Below are positions 55,970 to 64,000 of a DNA stretch of 64,000 nucleotides, one piece after another. Position 1 is the stretch's first letter, and each line of letters begins with the position of its first letter. The translations under genes were made by a program, and so were the position numbers. Below the pieces are notes generated by a model. The model was not told where the DNA came from, made no database searches, and was given only the letters and a program-made list of their open reading frames with translations. This DNA is from Arthrobacter psychrochitiniphilus (GTDB lineage Bacteria > Actinomycetota > Actinomycetes > Actinomycetales > Micrococcaceae), in the NCBI RefSeq assembly GCF_003185915.1, contig NZ_QHLZ01000003.1:234489-298488 (forward strand), read 5' to 3'.

Positions 55970-57220
55970 CTAGCAGCCTGGCGGGGTGAGGTATTGGTAC
56001 GTTAGTGCTAAATCGTAGCTTTGGATAGTCTGTGCGGCAGTGTTTTCCCAGCCGTACGCCTCGGCGAACACGGAGGCAGCCCGGCCCATGTCCGCCCGCG
56101 TACCGGGGAAGTCGTGAAGCGAGGCGATGGCATCGGCCCACAATTTCGGTGATCTGCCCTCAATAAGTAGCCCTGTGCGCCCATCGCTGACGGCTCGGGG
56201 CAGCCCGCCCACATTCGTAGCGATGACAGGGGTGCCACAGGCCTGGGCCTCCAACGCAACCAGGCCAAATGACTCGCTGGAGGAGGGGACCGCCACCACG
56301 TCCGCGCTGCGGTACCAATCGGCTAACTCGGCCGCCCCGACGGGAGGGTGGATGGCAGCAACACTGGAGAGTCCGGCGTCGTCAATCATGGTGGGAAGAT
56401 CATACTTATCATGACCGCTGCGAGCACCCAAAAATGAGATCTGCAGTTCAATGTCCGGACGCTCAGCACGCAGGATGGCGGCCGCCTTGACCAGCACGTG
56501 CGGGCCCTTCAAACGCTGCATGCGTCCGGCGAAGACTACATGGAAGCGCTCGGGGGCAATCCCCAGTTCTTGGCGGGAACGGTCGCGGAAGGCTGGTTTG
56601 AAAACCTTTAAGTCCACGCCGGGGGACACAATGTCAATGCGCTGTTCACAGCCGTCGTAGTGGCGCTCAAGCTCGGCAGCTTCGGCCGTAGTATTGGCGA
56701 CCAGGCGCGTGGCCGCAGCCACAATGTGCTGCTCACCGTCCTCACGGATGCCCGGTTCGGCGCTCTGGCCCGGGGGGAGGTAATGGTTCTTGACCCGTGC
56801 CATGGTGTGCATGGTATGAACCAGCGGCAGGTCCAGACGCTTGGCCACCAGGATCCCGGCCATTCCCGAAACCCAATAATGTGAATGGATGACGTTGGTG
56901 GGCTCCCCCGGGAGGGAAGTGACATGATCGGCGACGGCGTCGGCCATCTCTGTGACCAGCTCCGGCAGAGTCTCCTTTGAGACGTTGGCGAACGGGCCGG
57001 CCGTGATGTGGTGAACGCTTACGTGCGGGGCCAGCATCACGGTATCCGGCTGTTCGGCCGTGGTGCGCCGAGTGTAAATATCCACGCTCACCCCTGCTGC
57101 TGCCAGCTGAAGCGCCAGATGCCGCACGTACACATTCATCCCGCCAGCGTCCCCGCCACCGGGCTGCTCCAGCGGGGAGGTGTGCAGGGATAGCATCGCG
57201 ACGCGGCGAACCTGATGCAT
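55970..57220 (-). CDS. mshA: D-inositol-3-phosphate glycosyltransferase (mycothiol)
   Basis: MshA transfers GlcNAc from UDP-GlcNAc to inositol-3-phosphate, the first committed mycothiol step. It is a GT4 glycosyltransferase. The N-terminal part has MLSLHTSPLEQPGGGDAGGMNVYVRHLA and HSHYWVSGMAGI; the C-terminal part has VFAGRMQRLKGPHVLVKA and the nucleotide-sugar EX7E motif within SSSESFGLVALEAQACG. ATG 57220 (416 aa) is preferred because AAGGAAG lies five bases upstream; an ATG at 57265 adds 15 residues without a usable SD. Together with ino1 it indicates a mycothiol-based redox buffer. Confidence 0.94.
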   Translation of the reverse strand: MHQVRRVAMLSLHTSPLEQPGGGDAGGMNVYVRHLALQLAAAGVSVDIYTRRTTAEQPDTVMLAPHVSVHHITAGPFANVSKETLPELVTEMADAVADHVTSLPGEPTNVIHSHYWVSGMAGILVAKRLDLPLVHTMHTMARVKNHYLPPGQSAEPGIREDGEQHIVAAATRLVANTTAEAAELERHYDGCEQRIDIVSPGVDLKVFKPAFRDRSRQELGIAPERFHVVFAGRMQRLKGPHVLVKAAAILRAERPDIELQISFLGARSGHDKYDLPTMIDDAGLSSVAAIHPPVGAAELADWYRSADVVAVPSSSESFGLVALEAQACGTPVIATNVGGLPRAVSDGRTGLLIEGRSPKLWADAIASLHDFPGTRADMGRAASVFAEAYGWENTAAQTIQSYDLALTYQYLTPPGC

Positions 57221-57473
57221 GTACTTCCTTCTGGCGTGTGTGGCGGATGTGGATACTGTACTCATCTTCCCACTGCCTGCGCGCGGTTCCTAGCGCCGTG
57301 CCGCCCGTGAGCTCCATGGCTGAGAGAATGGCGGAAGGGCTGGTTCAGGGCCACACCTCCGACGCCGGCGAGTCACCGCATGCCCGCACCGCCCCTGCCC
57401 ACTAGACCCGTGGCAACCAAGACCTCCCTGGCATTCCCAGTAGCATCCCAGCTGAGGATGGCAGCATCGAGGC

Positions 57474-58001
57474 ATGAATGCTGCCCATGGTTTCTCCGCC
57501 CACTTCAGACGTCCCCAACCGATCAAGCCCACGGCCGGTCAAGAATCGGTGTGGGGCTACCCTCGGCCGCCAAGGGTCGAACCGGTATCGGAGCGTGTTG
57601 TTGTGCGTCTTGGTGGTCAGGTGATTGCCGATACCACCGATGCTGTGCGTGTTCTGGAGACGAGCCATCCGCCCGTCTACTACTTGCCGCTGAAGGCGTT
57701 CCCGGACGGTGTGCTCCTTCCCGTTGAGGGCACCAGTTTTTGTGAGTTCAAGGGCGAGGCCCACTACTTTGACGTGGTCGCCGGCACATCCCGCGTTCCC
57801 CGTGCAGGGTGGACCTACCCGGAGCCCGCTCCGGGCTACGAGGCTCTGTGTACCCGCGTGGCCCTCTACCCCAGTCATATGGATTCCTGCGAGGTAAACG
57901 GCGAACAGGTCACCTTCCAAGAAGGAGACTTCTACGGAGGCTGGATCACCCCGCAGATAGTTGGTCCGTTCAAGGGCGGGCTAGGCACCTCCGGCTGGTG
58001 A
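57474..58001 (+). CDS. DUF427 family protein
   Basis: The 175-aa product has the DUF427 pattern: ESVWGYPRPPRVEPVSERVVV, ADTTDAVRVLETSHPPVYYLP, the FCEFKGEAHYFDVV core, and AGWTYPEPAPGYEAL. The family forms a small beta-barrel-like domain of unknown biochemical function. The TCTAGAG-containing spacer between its stop and alr shows no clear terminator. GAGG about seven bases before the ATG is a plausible SD. It is divergent from mshA. Confidence 0.88.
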   Translation: MNAAHGFSAHFRRPQPIKPTAGQESVWGYPRPPRVEPVSERVVVRLGGQVIADTTDAVRVLETSHPPVYYLPLKAFPDGVLLPVEGTSFCEFKGEAHYFDVVAGTSRVPRAGWTYPEPAPGYEALCTRVALYPSHMDSCEVNGEQVTFQEGDFYGGWITPQIVGPFKGGLGTSGW

Positions 58002-58084
58002 GCTCTTTCTAGAGTTTGCCCCAGACTCACGCGCGTGCGCAGCGGGCCCGGCAGTGTGGCCCAGCTTGTGGGTGCAAGGGGGGC

Positions 58085-58090
58085 TAAAAT
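58085..58090 (+). promoter_or_regulatory. -10 box of a leaderless alr transcript
   Basis: TAAAAT ends six bases before the GTG start of alr (interval GGGTGG). Transcription would begin at the start codon. The operon alr-tsaE-tsaB-rimI-tsaD would then be driven from here. Confidence 0.6.
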
Positions 58091-58096
58091 GGGTGG

Positions 58097-59347
58097 GTGA
58101 GCTCATCCGTTGTGCCAGTTCCCGCACCGAATCACGGTCTGGAACGGCAAGCCATCATTGACCTGTCCGCGATCGCCAACAATATTCGTCACCTGCGTCA
58201 GGCCTGCGCACCGGCCCAATTCATGGCGGTGGTCAAGGCCGACGCCTACGGACACGGCGCCCTCCAAGTGGCCCGCACAGCAGTGGCTGCTGGGGTGCAG
58301 TGGCTGGGCACGGCCCACGTTTCAGAGGCGCTGGCACTGCGTGCCGCTGGCTTGACCGTGCCGATTTTGGCTTGGTTGCATACCCCTGACACGGATTTCG
58401 CGGCCGCTATTGCACAAAACATTGATCTGGGCTGCTCCGGCTGGGAACTGGAACACATTGTTAGCGCAGCCCGCACGTTGGGGCGGCCCGCACGGATTCA
58501 CCTAAAGATTGACACGGGTCTGGGCCGTAACGGCAGCACGTTGGCGAACTGGCCGGGATTTGTTGGCGCGGCCATGGCATACCAAGCTGAGGGAGTGCTG
58601 CGCGTGGTGGGCGTGTTCAGCCATCTGGCCGTTGCCGATGAACCCGCACGCCCCGAAACGGATCAGCAACTTCAAGGCTTTTGCACCGCCATTGCCATTT
58701 TGGAAGCTGCTGGCGCGCAGCTTGAGGTGCGCCACATAGCCAATACTGCGGCCACTCTCTCCCGCCCCGACACACACTTCGATCTGGTCAGGGTGGGTCT
58801 GGGCGTGTACGGACTCTCCCCGTTCCCGGACCGCACCTCCGCGCAACTGGGGTTGGAACCGGCCATGACGCTGGCCACCCAGATCGCCTCGTGCAAGGAC
58901 GTCCCTGCCGGGCAAGGAATCTCCTACGGACTGAATTACGTCACGGCGGAGCCCACCACCTTGGGCCTTATTCCACTGGGCTACGCCGATGGCATCCCCC
59001 GGATCGCCACAGGTGGGCCGGTCCGGGTCAACGGGGTGACCTACCCCGTGGTGGGGCGCATTGCCATGGACCAAATGGTTATCGATCTGGGTCCGGGTGC
59101 TCGGGACCGCCTCGCCGAGGCGTCAGTTCCGGGCTCTTTACTCGGAGCTACTGCCGAGCTTTTTGGCAACGGGAGCGGTGGCGGACCTCTGGTTGAGCAG
59201 TGGGCGGCAGCAGCCGGGACCATCAACTACGAGCTCATTACCCGTATCAGTCCGCGCGTGCCACGGCGCTATGTGGGCGGGGCGGATGAGACTGCAGCCG
59301 GAGAGATCGCTACAGCCAGCATCGCCGAGTCAGGGGCGGGCCTGTGA
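58097..59347 (+). CDS. alr: Alanine racemase
   Basis: Alr makes D-alanine for peptidoglycan. The 416-aa fold-type III PLP enzyme has Lys47 in AVVKADAYGHG as the Schiff-base residue, HLKIDTGLGRNG, and the C-terminal catalytic Tyr near ISYGLNYV with LGYADGIPR and GRIAMDQMVIDLG. It starts at GTG 58097. The stop overlaps the tsaE start (GTGA), giving an alr-tsaE coupled pair seen widely in actinobacteria. Confidence 0.96.
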   Translation: MSSSVVPVPAPNHGLERQAIIDLSAIANNIRHLRQACAPAQFMAVVKADAYGHGALQVARTAVAAGVQWLGTAHVSEALALRAAGLTVPILAWLHTPDTDFAAAIAQNIDLGCSGWELEHIVSAARTLGRPARIHLKIDTGLGRNGSTLANWPGFVGAAMAYQAEGVLRVVGVFSHLAVADEPARPETDQQLQGFCTAIAILEAAGAQLEVRHIANTAATLSRPDTHFDLVRVGLGVYGLSPFPDRTSAQLGLEPAMTLATQIASCKDVPAGQGISYGLNYVTAEPTTLGLIPLGYADGIPRIATGGPVRVNGVTYPVVGRIAMDQMVIDLGPGARDRLAEASVPGSLLGATAELFGNGSGGGPLVEQWAAAAGTINYELITRISPRVPRRYVGGADETAAGEIATASIAESGAGL

Positions 59348-59958
59348 ATGCCTGGGAATTTCTCACCAGCGGGCCCGAACAAACCCAGCTACTGGCCGCA
59401 CACCTTGCCAAACTGTTAAAGGCCGGTGATTTGATCATCCTCAGCGGCGAACTCGGAGCAGGGAAAACCACGTTTACCCAAGGCCTGGGCCGAAGTCTGG
59501 GCGTGCGGGAAGGCATCATTTCACCCACCTTCGTCCTGGTACGCATCCACCCGAACCGGCCCGACGGTCACAACCCCGGCGGTCCGGACTTGGTCCACGT
59601 GGACGCGTACCGTCTGGCCACGCCGGGCGAGATCGATGACATTGACTTGGAACGGACCATGGATGACTCTGTGACCGTAGTTGAATGGGGGGTGGATAGG
59701 GTGGAGCACCTCGCAGCCAGCCGGCTAGAAATTGAACTCGTGCGTGCAGTGGGCGGGGATACGGCTGCTGCATCCGGCATACCGGAAACGTTGGATGCCG
59801 ACGACGCCAGCGTGGAACTTGATGCGCTGTTCGCCGGCAGTTTCGATGCCGACGAGGACTGCGACGAACCCCGCACCTTGCGCTTGAGCGCCATCGGGCC
59901 GCGCTGGGAAGGCATTGACTTCTCCGTGCTCGGCCAGCCCATGACCACAACAGAATAG
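59344..59958 (+). CDS. tsaE: tRNA t6A synthesis ATPase TsaE
   Basis: TsaE hydrolyses ATP to recycle the TsaB-TsaD complex in making t6A37 in ANN-decoding tRNAs. The P-loop is GELGAGKTT (residues 35-43), followed by REGIISPTFVLVRIH and the Walker-B-like VEWGVDRV. At 204 aa it is longer than the 150-160 typical; the extra is an acidic segment near residues 140-185 (ETLDADDASVELDALFAGSF). It overlaps alr by four bases; tsaB starts 11 bp after its stop. Confidence 0.94.
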   Translation: MNAWEFLTSGPEQTQLLAAHLAKLLKAGDLIILSGELGAGKTTFTQGLGRSLGVREGIISPTFVLVRIHPNRPDGHNPGGPDLVHVDAYRLATPGEIDDIDLERTMDDSVTVVEWGVDRVEHLAASRLEIELVRAVGGDTAAASGIPETLDADDASVELDALFAGSFDADEDCDEPRTLRLSAIGPRWEGIDFSVLGQPMTTTE

Positions 59959-59969
59959 ATGAGAACTAC

Positions 59970-60707
59970 GTGCGAATTCTGACCATTGACACCTCGGCCA
60001 TTGCCAGCGCCGCCCTCCTCGACTTTGACCCGCAGGACCCGGTCAAGACAGCGGAGTTAGTGGCGAACTTTGCCACGGTTGACACCCGCAGCCAGGCCGA
60101 GGAACTGGCGCCCGGGGTGAAGTCCCTGTTCACCGACCCTGTCGCCGAAGGCCCCGCCCTGGACGCGATCATTGTGGGCACGGGGCCTGGCCCCTTCACC
60201 GGGCTGCGCTCCGGCATCGCCATGGCCCGCACGCTCAGCTTCACCTGGGGCGTGCCGCTGTACGGGATGATGAGCCTTGACGCGCTGGCTCAGCAAGTTT
60301 TTGACACGCCCAAGAAGGACAGCGCCGGACGCGCGCTGGGCCCGTTGGCGATGGATGATTTTGTCATCGCCACGGATGCCCGGCGCAAGGAAGTGTATTG
60401 GGCCAAGTACAGTGCCGGTGCTCATTTGCTGGACGGTCCGCATGTGGGGCCGGCCGCCGATATTTTCGGCGTGCCCGTGTTTGGTGCCGGAGCCGGGCTC
60501 TATGAGGAGGTCCTGGTTGGCAACCGCTGCACCGTCCATGCGCCCCTCGCCCACGCCCAGCCCACAGCGCTGGAACTGGGCCGGGCCGCTATCCGCAAGA
60601 TCACCGCCGCCGGTTCGCTGGAGGGTGCGGGTCTGCTCGATTCCACCCCGCTCTACCTGCGCGAATCCGACGCCAAGGTTCCCGGCCCCCGGAAACGGGC
60701 ACTGTGA
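59970..60707 (+). CDS. tsaB: tRNA t6A complex subunit TsaB
   Basis: TsaB is the inactive ASKHA-fold scaffold that dimerises with TsaD. The 245-aa product begins MRILTIDTSAIASAALLDFD and has the conserved GTGPGPFTGLRSGIAMARTLSF. GTG 59970 is the start. The end overlaps rimI (ATGA-type overlap). Confidence 0.94.
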   Translation: MRILTIDTSAIASAALLDFDPQDPVKTAELVANFATVDTRSQAEELAPGVKSLFTDPVAEGPALDAIIVGTGPGPFTGLRSGIAMARTLSFTWGVPLYGMMSLDALAQQVFDTPKKDSAGRALGPLAMDDFVIATDARRKEVYWAKYSAGAHLLDGPHVGPAADIFGVPVFGAGAGLYEEVLVGNRCTVHAPLAHAQPTALELGRAAIRKITAAGSLEGAGLLDSTPLYLRESDAKVPGPRKRAL

Positions 60708-61249
60708 TGAGGAAAAATACCGGTTCGGATCCGGACAGTTCCCCGGCCGTTCTGCGGGACATGGTGGCTACCGATATTGACGCCATCACGGCCTTGGACA
60801 AGATGCTGTTCGGGGTGGATTCCTGGCCGCGGGAGATGTTTGTGGCGGAACTTTCCCAGCCAGAAACCCGGCGGTACATCATCGCGGAGCTGCCATCCGG
60901 GGCCGTGCCTGGGGAAAAAATGCGGGCCGCCGGTTATGCCGGGCTGATGTGTGTGCCGCCCATTGGCGATATCCAAACCATCGGGGTGTTGGCCGAATAT
61001 GAGGGGCGTGGCATTGCACGGGCCATGCTGGATGAGCTGATTGCTGAGGCCGTTCGCCGTGGTGCAGAGGACATTATGCTGGAGGTCAGCTCCACCAACC
61101 CGCGCGCCCAAAAGCTGTACGCCCGCTACGGCTTTGAACACATTCACACGCGGCGCAAGTACTACCGTGACGGCTCGGACGGGCTGATTATGCGCCTGCA
61201 ACTGGCTTCCGGGCACACCGAAAAAACTACTGAGAAGGACCTGTCATGA
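60704..61249 (+). CDS. rimI: GNAT acetyltransferase RimI (ribosomal S18 N-acetyltransferase type)
   Basis: RimI acetylates protein N-termini, classically S18. The 181-aa product has the GNAT core: [30 protein letters not shown] with the acetyl-CoA motif, then [35 protein letters not shown]. It lies between tsaB and tsaD, the conserved order, and overlaps both by 4 bases. Confidence 0.92.
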   Translation: MMRKNTGSDPDSSPAVLRDMVATDIDAITALDKMLFGVDSWPREMFVAELSQPETRRYIIAELPSGAVPGEKMRAAGYAGLMCVPPIGDIQTIGVLAEYEGRGIARAMLDELIAEAVRRGAEDIMLEVSSTNPRAQKLYARYGFEHIHTRRKYYRDGSDGLIMRLQLASGHTEKTTEKDLS

Positions 61250-62337
61250 ACCAGGCCAACCCGCTGATCCTGGGTATTGAATCCTCCTGTGACGAGACCG
61301 GCGTGGGCCTGGTGCGTGGCACGGAACTGCTCACCAACACGGTCTCCTCCTCGATGGATGAGCACGTGCGCTTTGGTGGGGTCATCCCGGAGATCGCCTC
61401 CCGCGCACATCTGGACGCCTTTGTTCCTACCTTGGCTGCGGCCCTTTCCGATGCCGGGGTCACCCTCGAGGAGGTGGACGCGATCGCCGTCACGACCGGG
61501 CCCGGCCTGGCCGGTGCGCTCATGGTGGGCGTCAGTGCGGCGAAGGCACTGGCCCTGGCCACCGGCAAACCGCTGTACGCCATCAACCATCTGGTGGCGC
61601 ATGTGGGTGTGGGCCTGCTGGATAAATCCATCGCAGCCCAGTACGACGGCGGGGCCTTGCCGGAGAATCTTGGCGCCCTTTTGGTTTCCGGCGGACATAC
61701 CGAGATCCTGCGGGTGCGCAGCATCGCCTCCGATGTGCAACTGCTCGGTGCCACCATTGATGACGCCGCCGGGGAGGCTTTTGATAAGGTGGCCCGGCTG
61801 TTGGGGCTGAGCTACCCGGGCGGGCCAGCCATTGATAAGTTGGCGCGGGAAGGCAACGCGAAAGCGATTCGTTTCCCACGCGGGCTGACCATGCCCAAAT
61901 ACATGGGCACGGCGGAGGCTCCAGGCCCACATCGCTACGACTTCTCCTTCTCTGGCCTCAAGACGGCCGTTGCCCGCTGTGTTGAGGGCTACGAAGCCCG
62001 CGGGGAGGAAGTGCCAGTGGCTGACATTGCGGCATCGTTCCAGGAAGCTGTGCTGGATGTCATTACCGCCAAGGCCGTGCTGGCCTGCAGGGAACAGGGC
62101 GTCACCACCTTGTTGTTGGGTGGTGGAGTGGCCGCAAATTCGCGGCTGCGCGAACTCGCAGGGCAGCGCTGCTTAGCCGCAGGCATCACCCTACTGGTGC
62201 CTTCATTGTCACTGTGTACCGACAACGGGGCCATGGTTGCGGCCCTCGGCGCGCAACTGGTCATGAACGGGGTGGCCCCGAGCGATCTAGCCTTCGCTAC
62301 CGATTCCTCCTTGCCAGTAACCACCATCAGCCTCTAG
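61246..62337 (+). CDS. tsaD: tRNA t6A transferase TsaD
   Basis: TsaD transfers the threonylcarbamoyl group from TC-AMP to A37. The 363-aa product has [14 protein letters not shown] at the start and the metal ligands His115 and His119 in NHLVAH. It also has [38 protein letters not shown] and the late CTDNGAMVA with a ligand Asp. ATG 61246 overlaps rimI. Its stop overlaps that of the convergent permease gene. Confidence 0.96.
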   Translation: MNQANPLILGIESSCDETGVGLVRGTELLTNTVSSSMDEHVRFGGVIPEIASRAHLDAFVPTLAAALSDAGVTLEEVDAIAVTTGPGLAGALMVGVSAAKALALATGKPLYAINHLVAHVGVGLLDKSIAAQYDGGALPENLGALLVSGGHTEILRVRSIASDVQLLGATIDDAAGEAFDKVARLLGLSYPGGPAIDKLAREGNAKAIRFPRGLTMPKYMGTAEAPGPHRYDFSFSGLKTAVARCVEGYEARGEEVPVADIAASFQEAVLDVITAKAVLACREQGVTTLLLGGGVAANSRLRELAGQRCLAAGITLLVPSLSLCTDNGAMVAALGAQLVMNGVAPSDLAFATDSSLPVTTISL

Positions 62338-63626
62338 CCTCTAGCTGTACGGTGCCGGTGAAGTGTTCGCTGCCGGATCACGCGGTAGAGGGCGCCCACC
62401 GCAAACATGGCCAGACCCGCCATCACCGCCTGGACAGGCAGTGTAGCAACCAGCAAAACGCAGGCACCGGCTCCTAGTAACTGCAGGAATCGGGGGTAGC
62501 GGCGGTCCGTCCCCGTCTGGGTGAATGCTGCCAGATTTGCCACAAGGTAGTACAGCAGCACGCCAAAGGATGAGAAGGCAATGGCGCCGCGCAGATCAGC
62601 CACAGCAATGATCACCACCACGGCTACACCCAAGGCCAGCTCGGCGCGGTGTGGCACCTGAAACTTCGGATGCACTGCTGACAACCAGCGCGGCAAGTCA
62701 TCCTCGCGCGCCATCGCCATAGTAGTGCGGCCCACACCGGCAATCAGCGCCAGCAGCGCACCCAAGGATGCCAATGCGGCACCCACCTGCACCACGGGGG
62801 CCGCCCATCCCCAGCTTCCGGCGGCCACGGCGGCGGCCAGCGGCGCGGAGGTGCCGGCCACGCCGTCGGGCCCCAAAGCTACAAGAAGCGTGATTCCAAG
62901 GCAGGCGTAAATTGCGGCAGCGATGGCCAGGGAGATCAGGATGGCACGGGGAATAGTGCGCCGAGGATCCCTGACTTCCTCCCCGAGAGTGGCAATCCGG
63001 GCGTATCCGGCAAAGGCGAAGAACAACAGCCCAGCCGATTGCAAAATGCCGTACCAGCCGTGAGCCAGTAGTCCGCTGCCGGCCAGGCCTTCGCTGGGCA
63101 GCAGCCCGGCACCGCCCTCACCCAAGCCTGTCCACACCGCCGCCACGGCAATGGCCAAGGCCACCAGCACCGTCACCACAATTATTCGGGCCAGCGCCGC
63201 GGTACGGGTGATGCCCCGGTAATTCACCGCCACCAACAGGGCCACGGCGGCCATCGCCACCGGACGCTCCCAGCCCGGCGGAGCGGCGTAGGCGGCAAAC
63301 GTCATGGCCATGGCTGCACTGCTGGCGGTCTTGCCGATCACGAACCCCCAGCCAGCCAGAAAACCGGGCCACGGACCCAGCAGTTTGCGCCCGTACATGT
63401 AGGTGCCGCCAGAGGTGGGATAGGTGGCGGCCAGTTGAGCTGATGAGGTGGCATTGCAATAGGCAACGCCAGCGGCCACTGCGAGTCCAATCAGCAGCCC
63501 AGAGCCGGCGGCCTGAGCTGCCGGTGTGAAGGCGGCGAAGACCCCTGCACCCATCATCGAACCCAGCCCAATCACCACTGCGTCCATGGTGCCCAGCCTG
63601 CGTGAGAGCCCCGGGGTGCCGCTCAT
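62334..63626 (-). CDS. APC-family amino-acid permease
   Basis: The 430-aa protein has about twelve hydrophobic segments. The APC signature [21 protein letters not shown] forms the first helix with its unwound GSMMGAG, and the sixth-helix region [29 protein letters not shown] is diagnostic. The substrate is an amino acid or related amine, not further definable. It runs convergently into tsaD with a 4-bp overlap of coding ends. Confidence 0.9.
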   Translation of the reverse strand: MSGTPGLSRRLGTMDAVVIGLGSMMGAGVFAAFTPAAQAAGSGLLIGLAVAAGVAYCNATSSAQLAATYPTSGGTYMYGRKLLGPWPGFLAGWGFVIGKTASSAAMAMTFAAYAAPPGWERPVAMAAVALLVAVNYRGITRTAALARIIVVTVLVALAIAVAAVWTGLGEGGAGLLPSEGLAGSGLLAHGWYGILQSAGLLFFAFAGYARIATLGEEVRDPRRTIPRAILISLAIAAAIYACLGITLLVALGPDGVAGTSAPLAAAVAAGSWGWAAPVVQVGAALASLGALLALIAGVGRTTMAMAREDDLPRWLSAVHPKFQVPHRAELALGVAVVVIIAVADLRGAIAFSSFGVLLYYLVANLAAFTQTGTDRRYPRFLQLLGAGACVLLVATLPVQAVMAGLAMFAVGALYRVIRQRTLHRHRTARG

Positions 63627-63696
63627 ATGCTTGATTCCCTTCGTAGCCCAAATACGTCAACTCTGAAGGCTAGTCCACCTGAATGAACAGCGGATG

Positions 63697-63790
63697 AACG
63701 CTCGGTTGGTTTCTGCTTCCGACGATGGAGCCACGTGGGTGGTTGCTAACCGAGCGTTGTGCTTTTAACCCCCGAATGTAACCGAGCGTT
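63697..63790. repeat. Three copies of the 11-mer AACGCTCGGTT
   Basis: One copy is forward (63697-63707) and two are reverse-complement (63748-63758 and 63780-63790), in the 181-bp gap between the permease gene and the kinase gene. The first two form an inverted repeat with a 40-nt spacer. It shares ACGCTC with the repeats at 28979 and 52800. Confidence 0.8.
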
Positions 63791-63807
63791 GGGGGTGTGT
63801 GGTTGGG

Positions 63808-64000
63808 TTAGTGGGCGGCCGGGAGCGAGAGTTCAAAAGTGGTTCCCTGCGGGCCCGTTGAGGTGACCTCAATGGAACCACCCGCAGCGCTGGCAATCTC
63901 CCGGACCAGCGCCAACCCCAACCCAAAGCTGCGCCGCCCACCTTCTAACGGGGTGCTGCTGTGGGCGAAGCGGTCAAACACCCGTTCCGGTTCGATCCCG
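63808..64000 (-). CDS. Sensor histidine kinase, C-terminal part (partial)
   Basis: The minus-strand frame is open from the right edge to TAA at 63808-63810. It encodes the end of a HATPase_c domain: GIEPERVFDRFAHSSTP (F box), GGRRSFGLGLALVREIA (G2 box) and GGSIEVTSTGPQGTTFELSLP. The sensor and the cognate response regulator lie beyond the window, so the signal is unknown. The length in the window is about 63 residues. Confidence 0.88.
   Translation of the reverse strand, partial: GIEPERVFDRFAHSSTPLEGGRRSFGLGLALVREIASAAGGSIEVTSTGPQGTTFELSLPAAH

Overview
This window is a chromosomal segment of a high-GC Gram-positive actinobacterium, most likely Arthrobacter or a close relative in the Micrococcaceae. 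The evidence is the protein sequences themselves, the disordered or charged extensions on many ribosomal proteins, the mycothiol genes (ino1, mshA), many GTG starts and 1-4 bp start/stop overlaps, and several start codons placed 6-8 nt after a TANNNT box (leaderless-type promoters). The genus is my inference from recognised sequences; no search was run.

Layout. 1-6410: the end of rpoC, a divergent patatin-like lipase, then the str operon (rpsL, rpsG, fusA, tuf). 6475-8640: a minus-strand pair encoding a 540-aa WXG100-headed protein and a small partner. 8781-15295: a small hypothetical ORF, an SRPBCC protein, a 1440-aa multispanning membrane protein and an MFS transporter. 15713-21285: the S10 operon (rpsJ to rpsQ). 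21747-25896: the spc operon (rplN to rplO, without rpsN). 26117-28973: secY, adk, map. 29243-33208: a glycerophosphodiesterase with a ugp-type ABC importer that lacks its ATPase. 33369-34349: a P1-family peptidase. 34552-37729: the alpha operon (infA, rpmJ, rpsM, rpsK, rpoA, rplQ). 37935-41669: truA, rplM, rpsI, glmM. 41794-44267: minus-strand coaA, an M15 peptidase and mscL. 44409-48337: glmS, acpS, nnr. 48365-55806: two damaged alpha-glucan enzymes (glgX, alpha-glucosidase) on either side of an aldo/keto reductase, ino1 and a repeat-bounded endonuclease-like gene. 55970-63626: mshA, a DUF427 protein, then the alr-tsaE-tsaB-rimI-tsaD operon and an amino-acid permease. 63808-64000: the C-terminus of a histidine kinase.

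How the genes work together. Most of the window is the translation and transcription core plus Sec export, N-terminal Met removal, tRNA modification (t6A, pseudouridine) and early peptidoglycan precursor synthesis (glmM, glmS, alr). ino1 and mshA supply mycothiol. The accessory material is the WXG100 pair, the ugp-like importer, the decaying maltodextrin genes and the 52.8-54.1 kb segment.

The best candidate for an undescribed system is 52800-54061. A 319-aa protein with an AbiEi-like N-terminus and a VSR/DUF559-like PD-(D/E)XK C-terminus sits between clusters of a conserved repeat, core GACGCT(A/C)TC(C/T)CAC. The left cluster has two copies in one orientation; the right cluster has three copies in the opposite orientation plus one forming a 22-bp-arm hairpin just upstream of the gene. 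This looks like a REP-type or small mobile unit with its own nuclease. No tRNA, rRNA or CRISPR array was seen.
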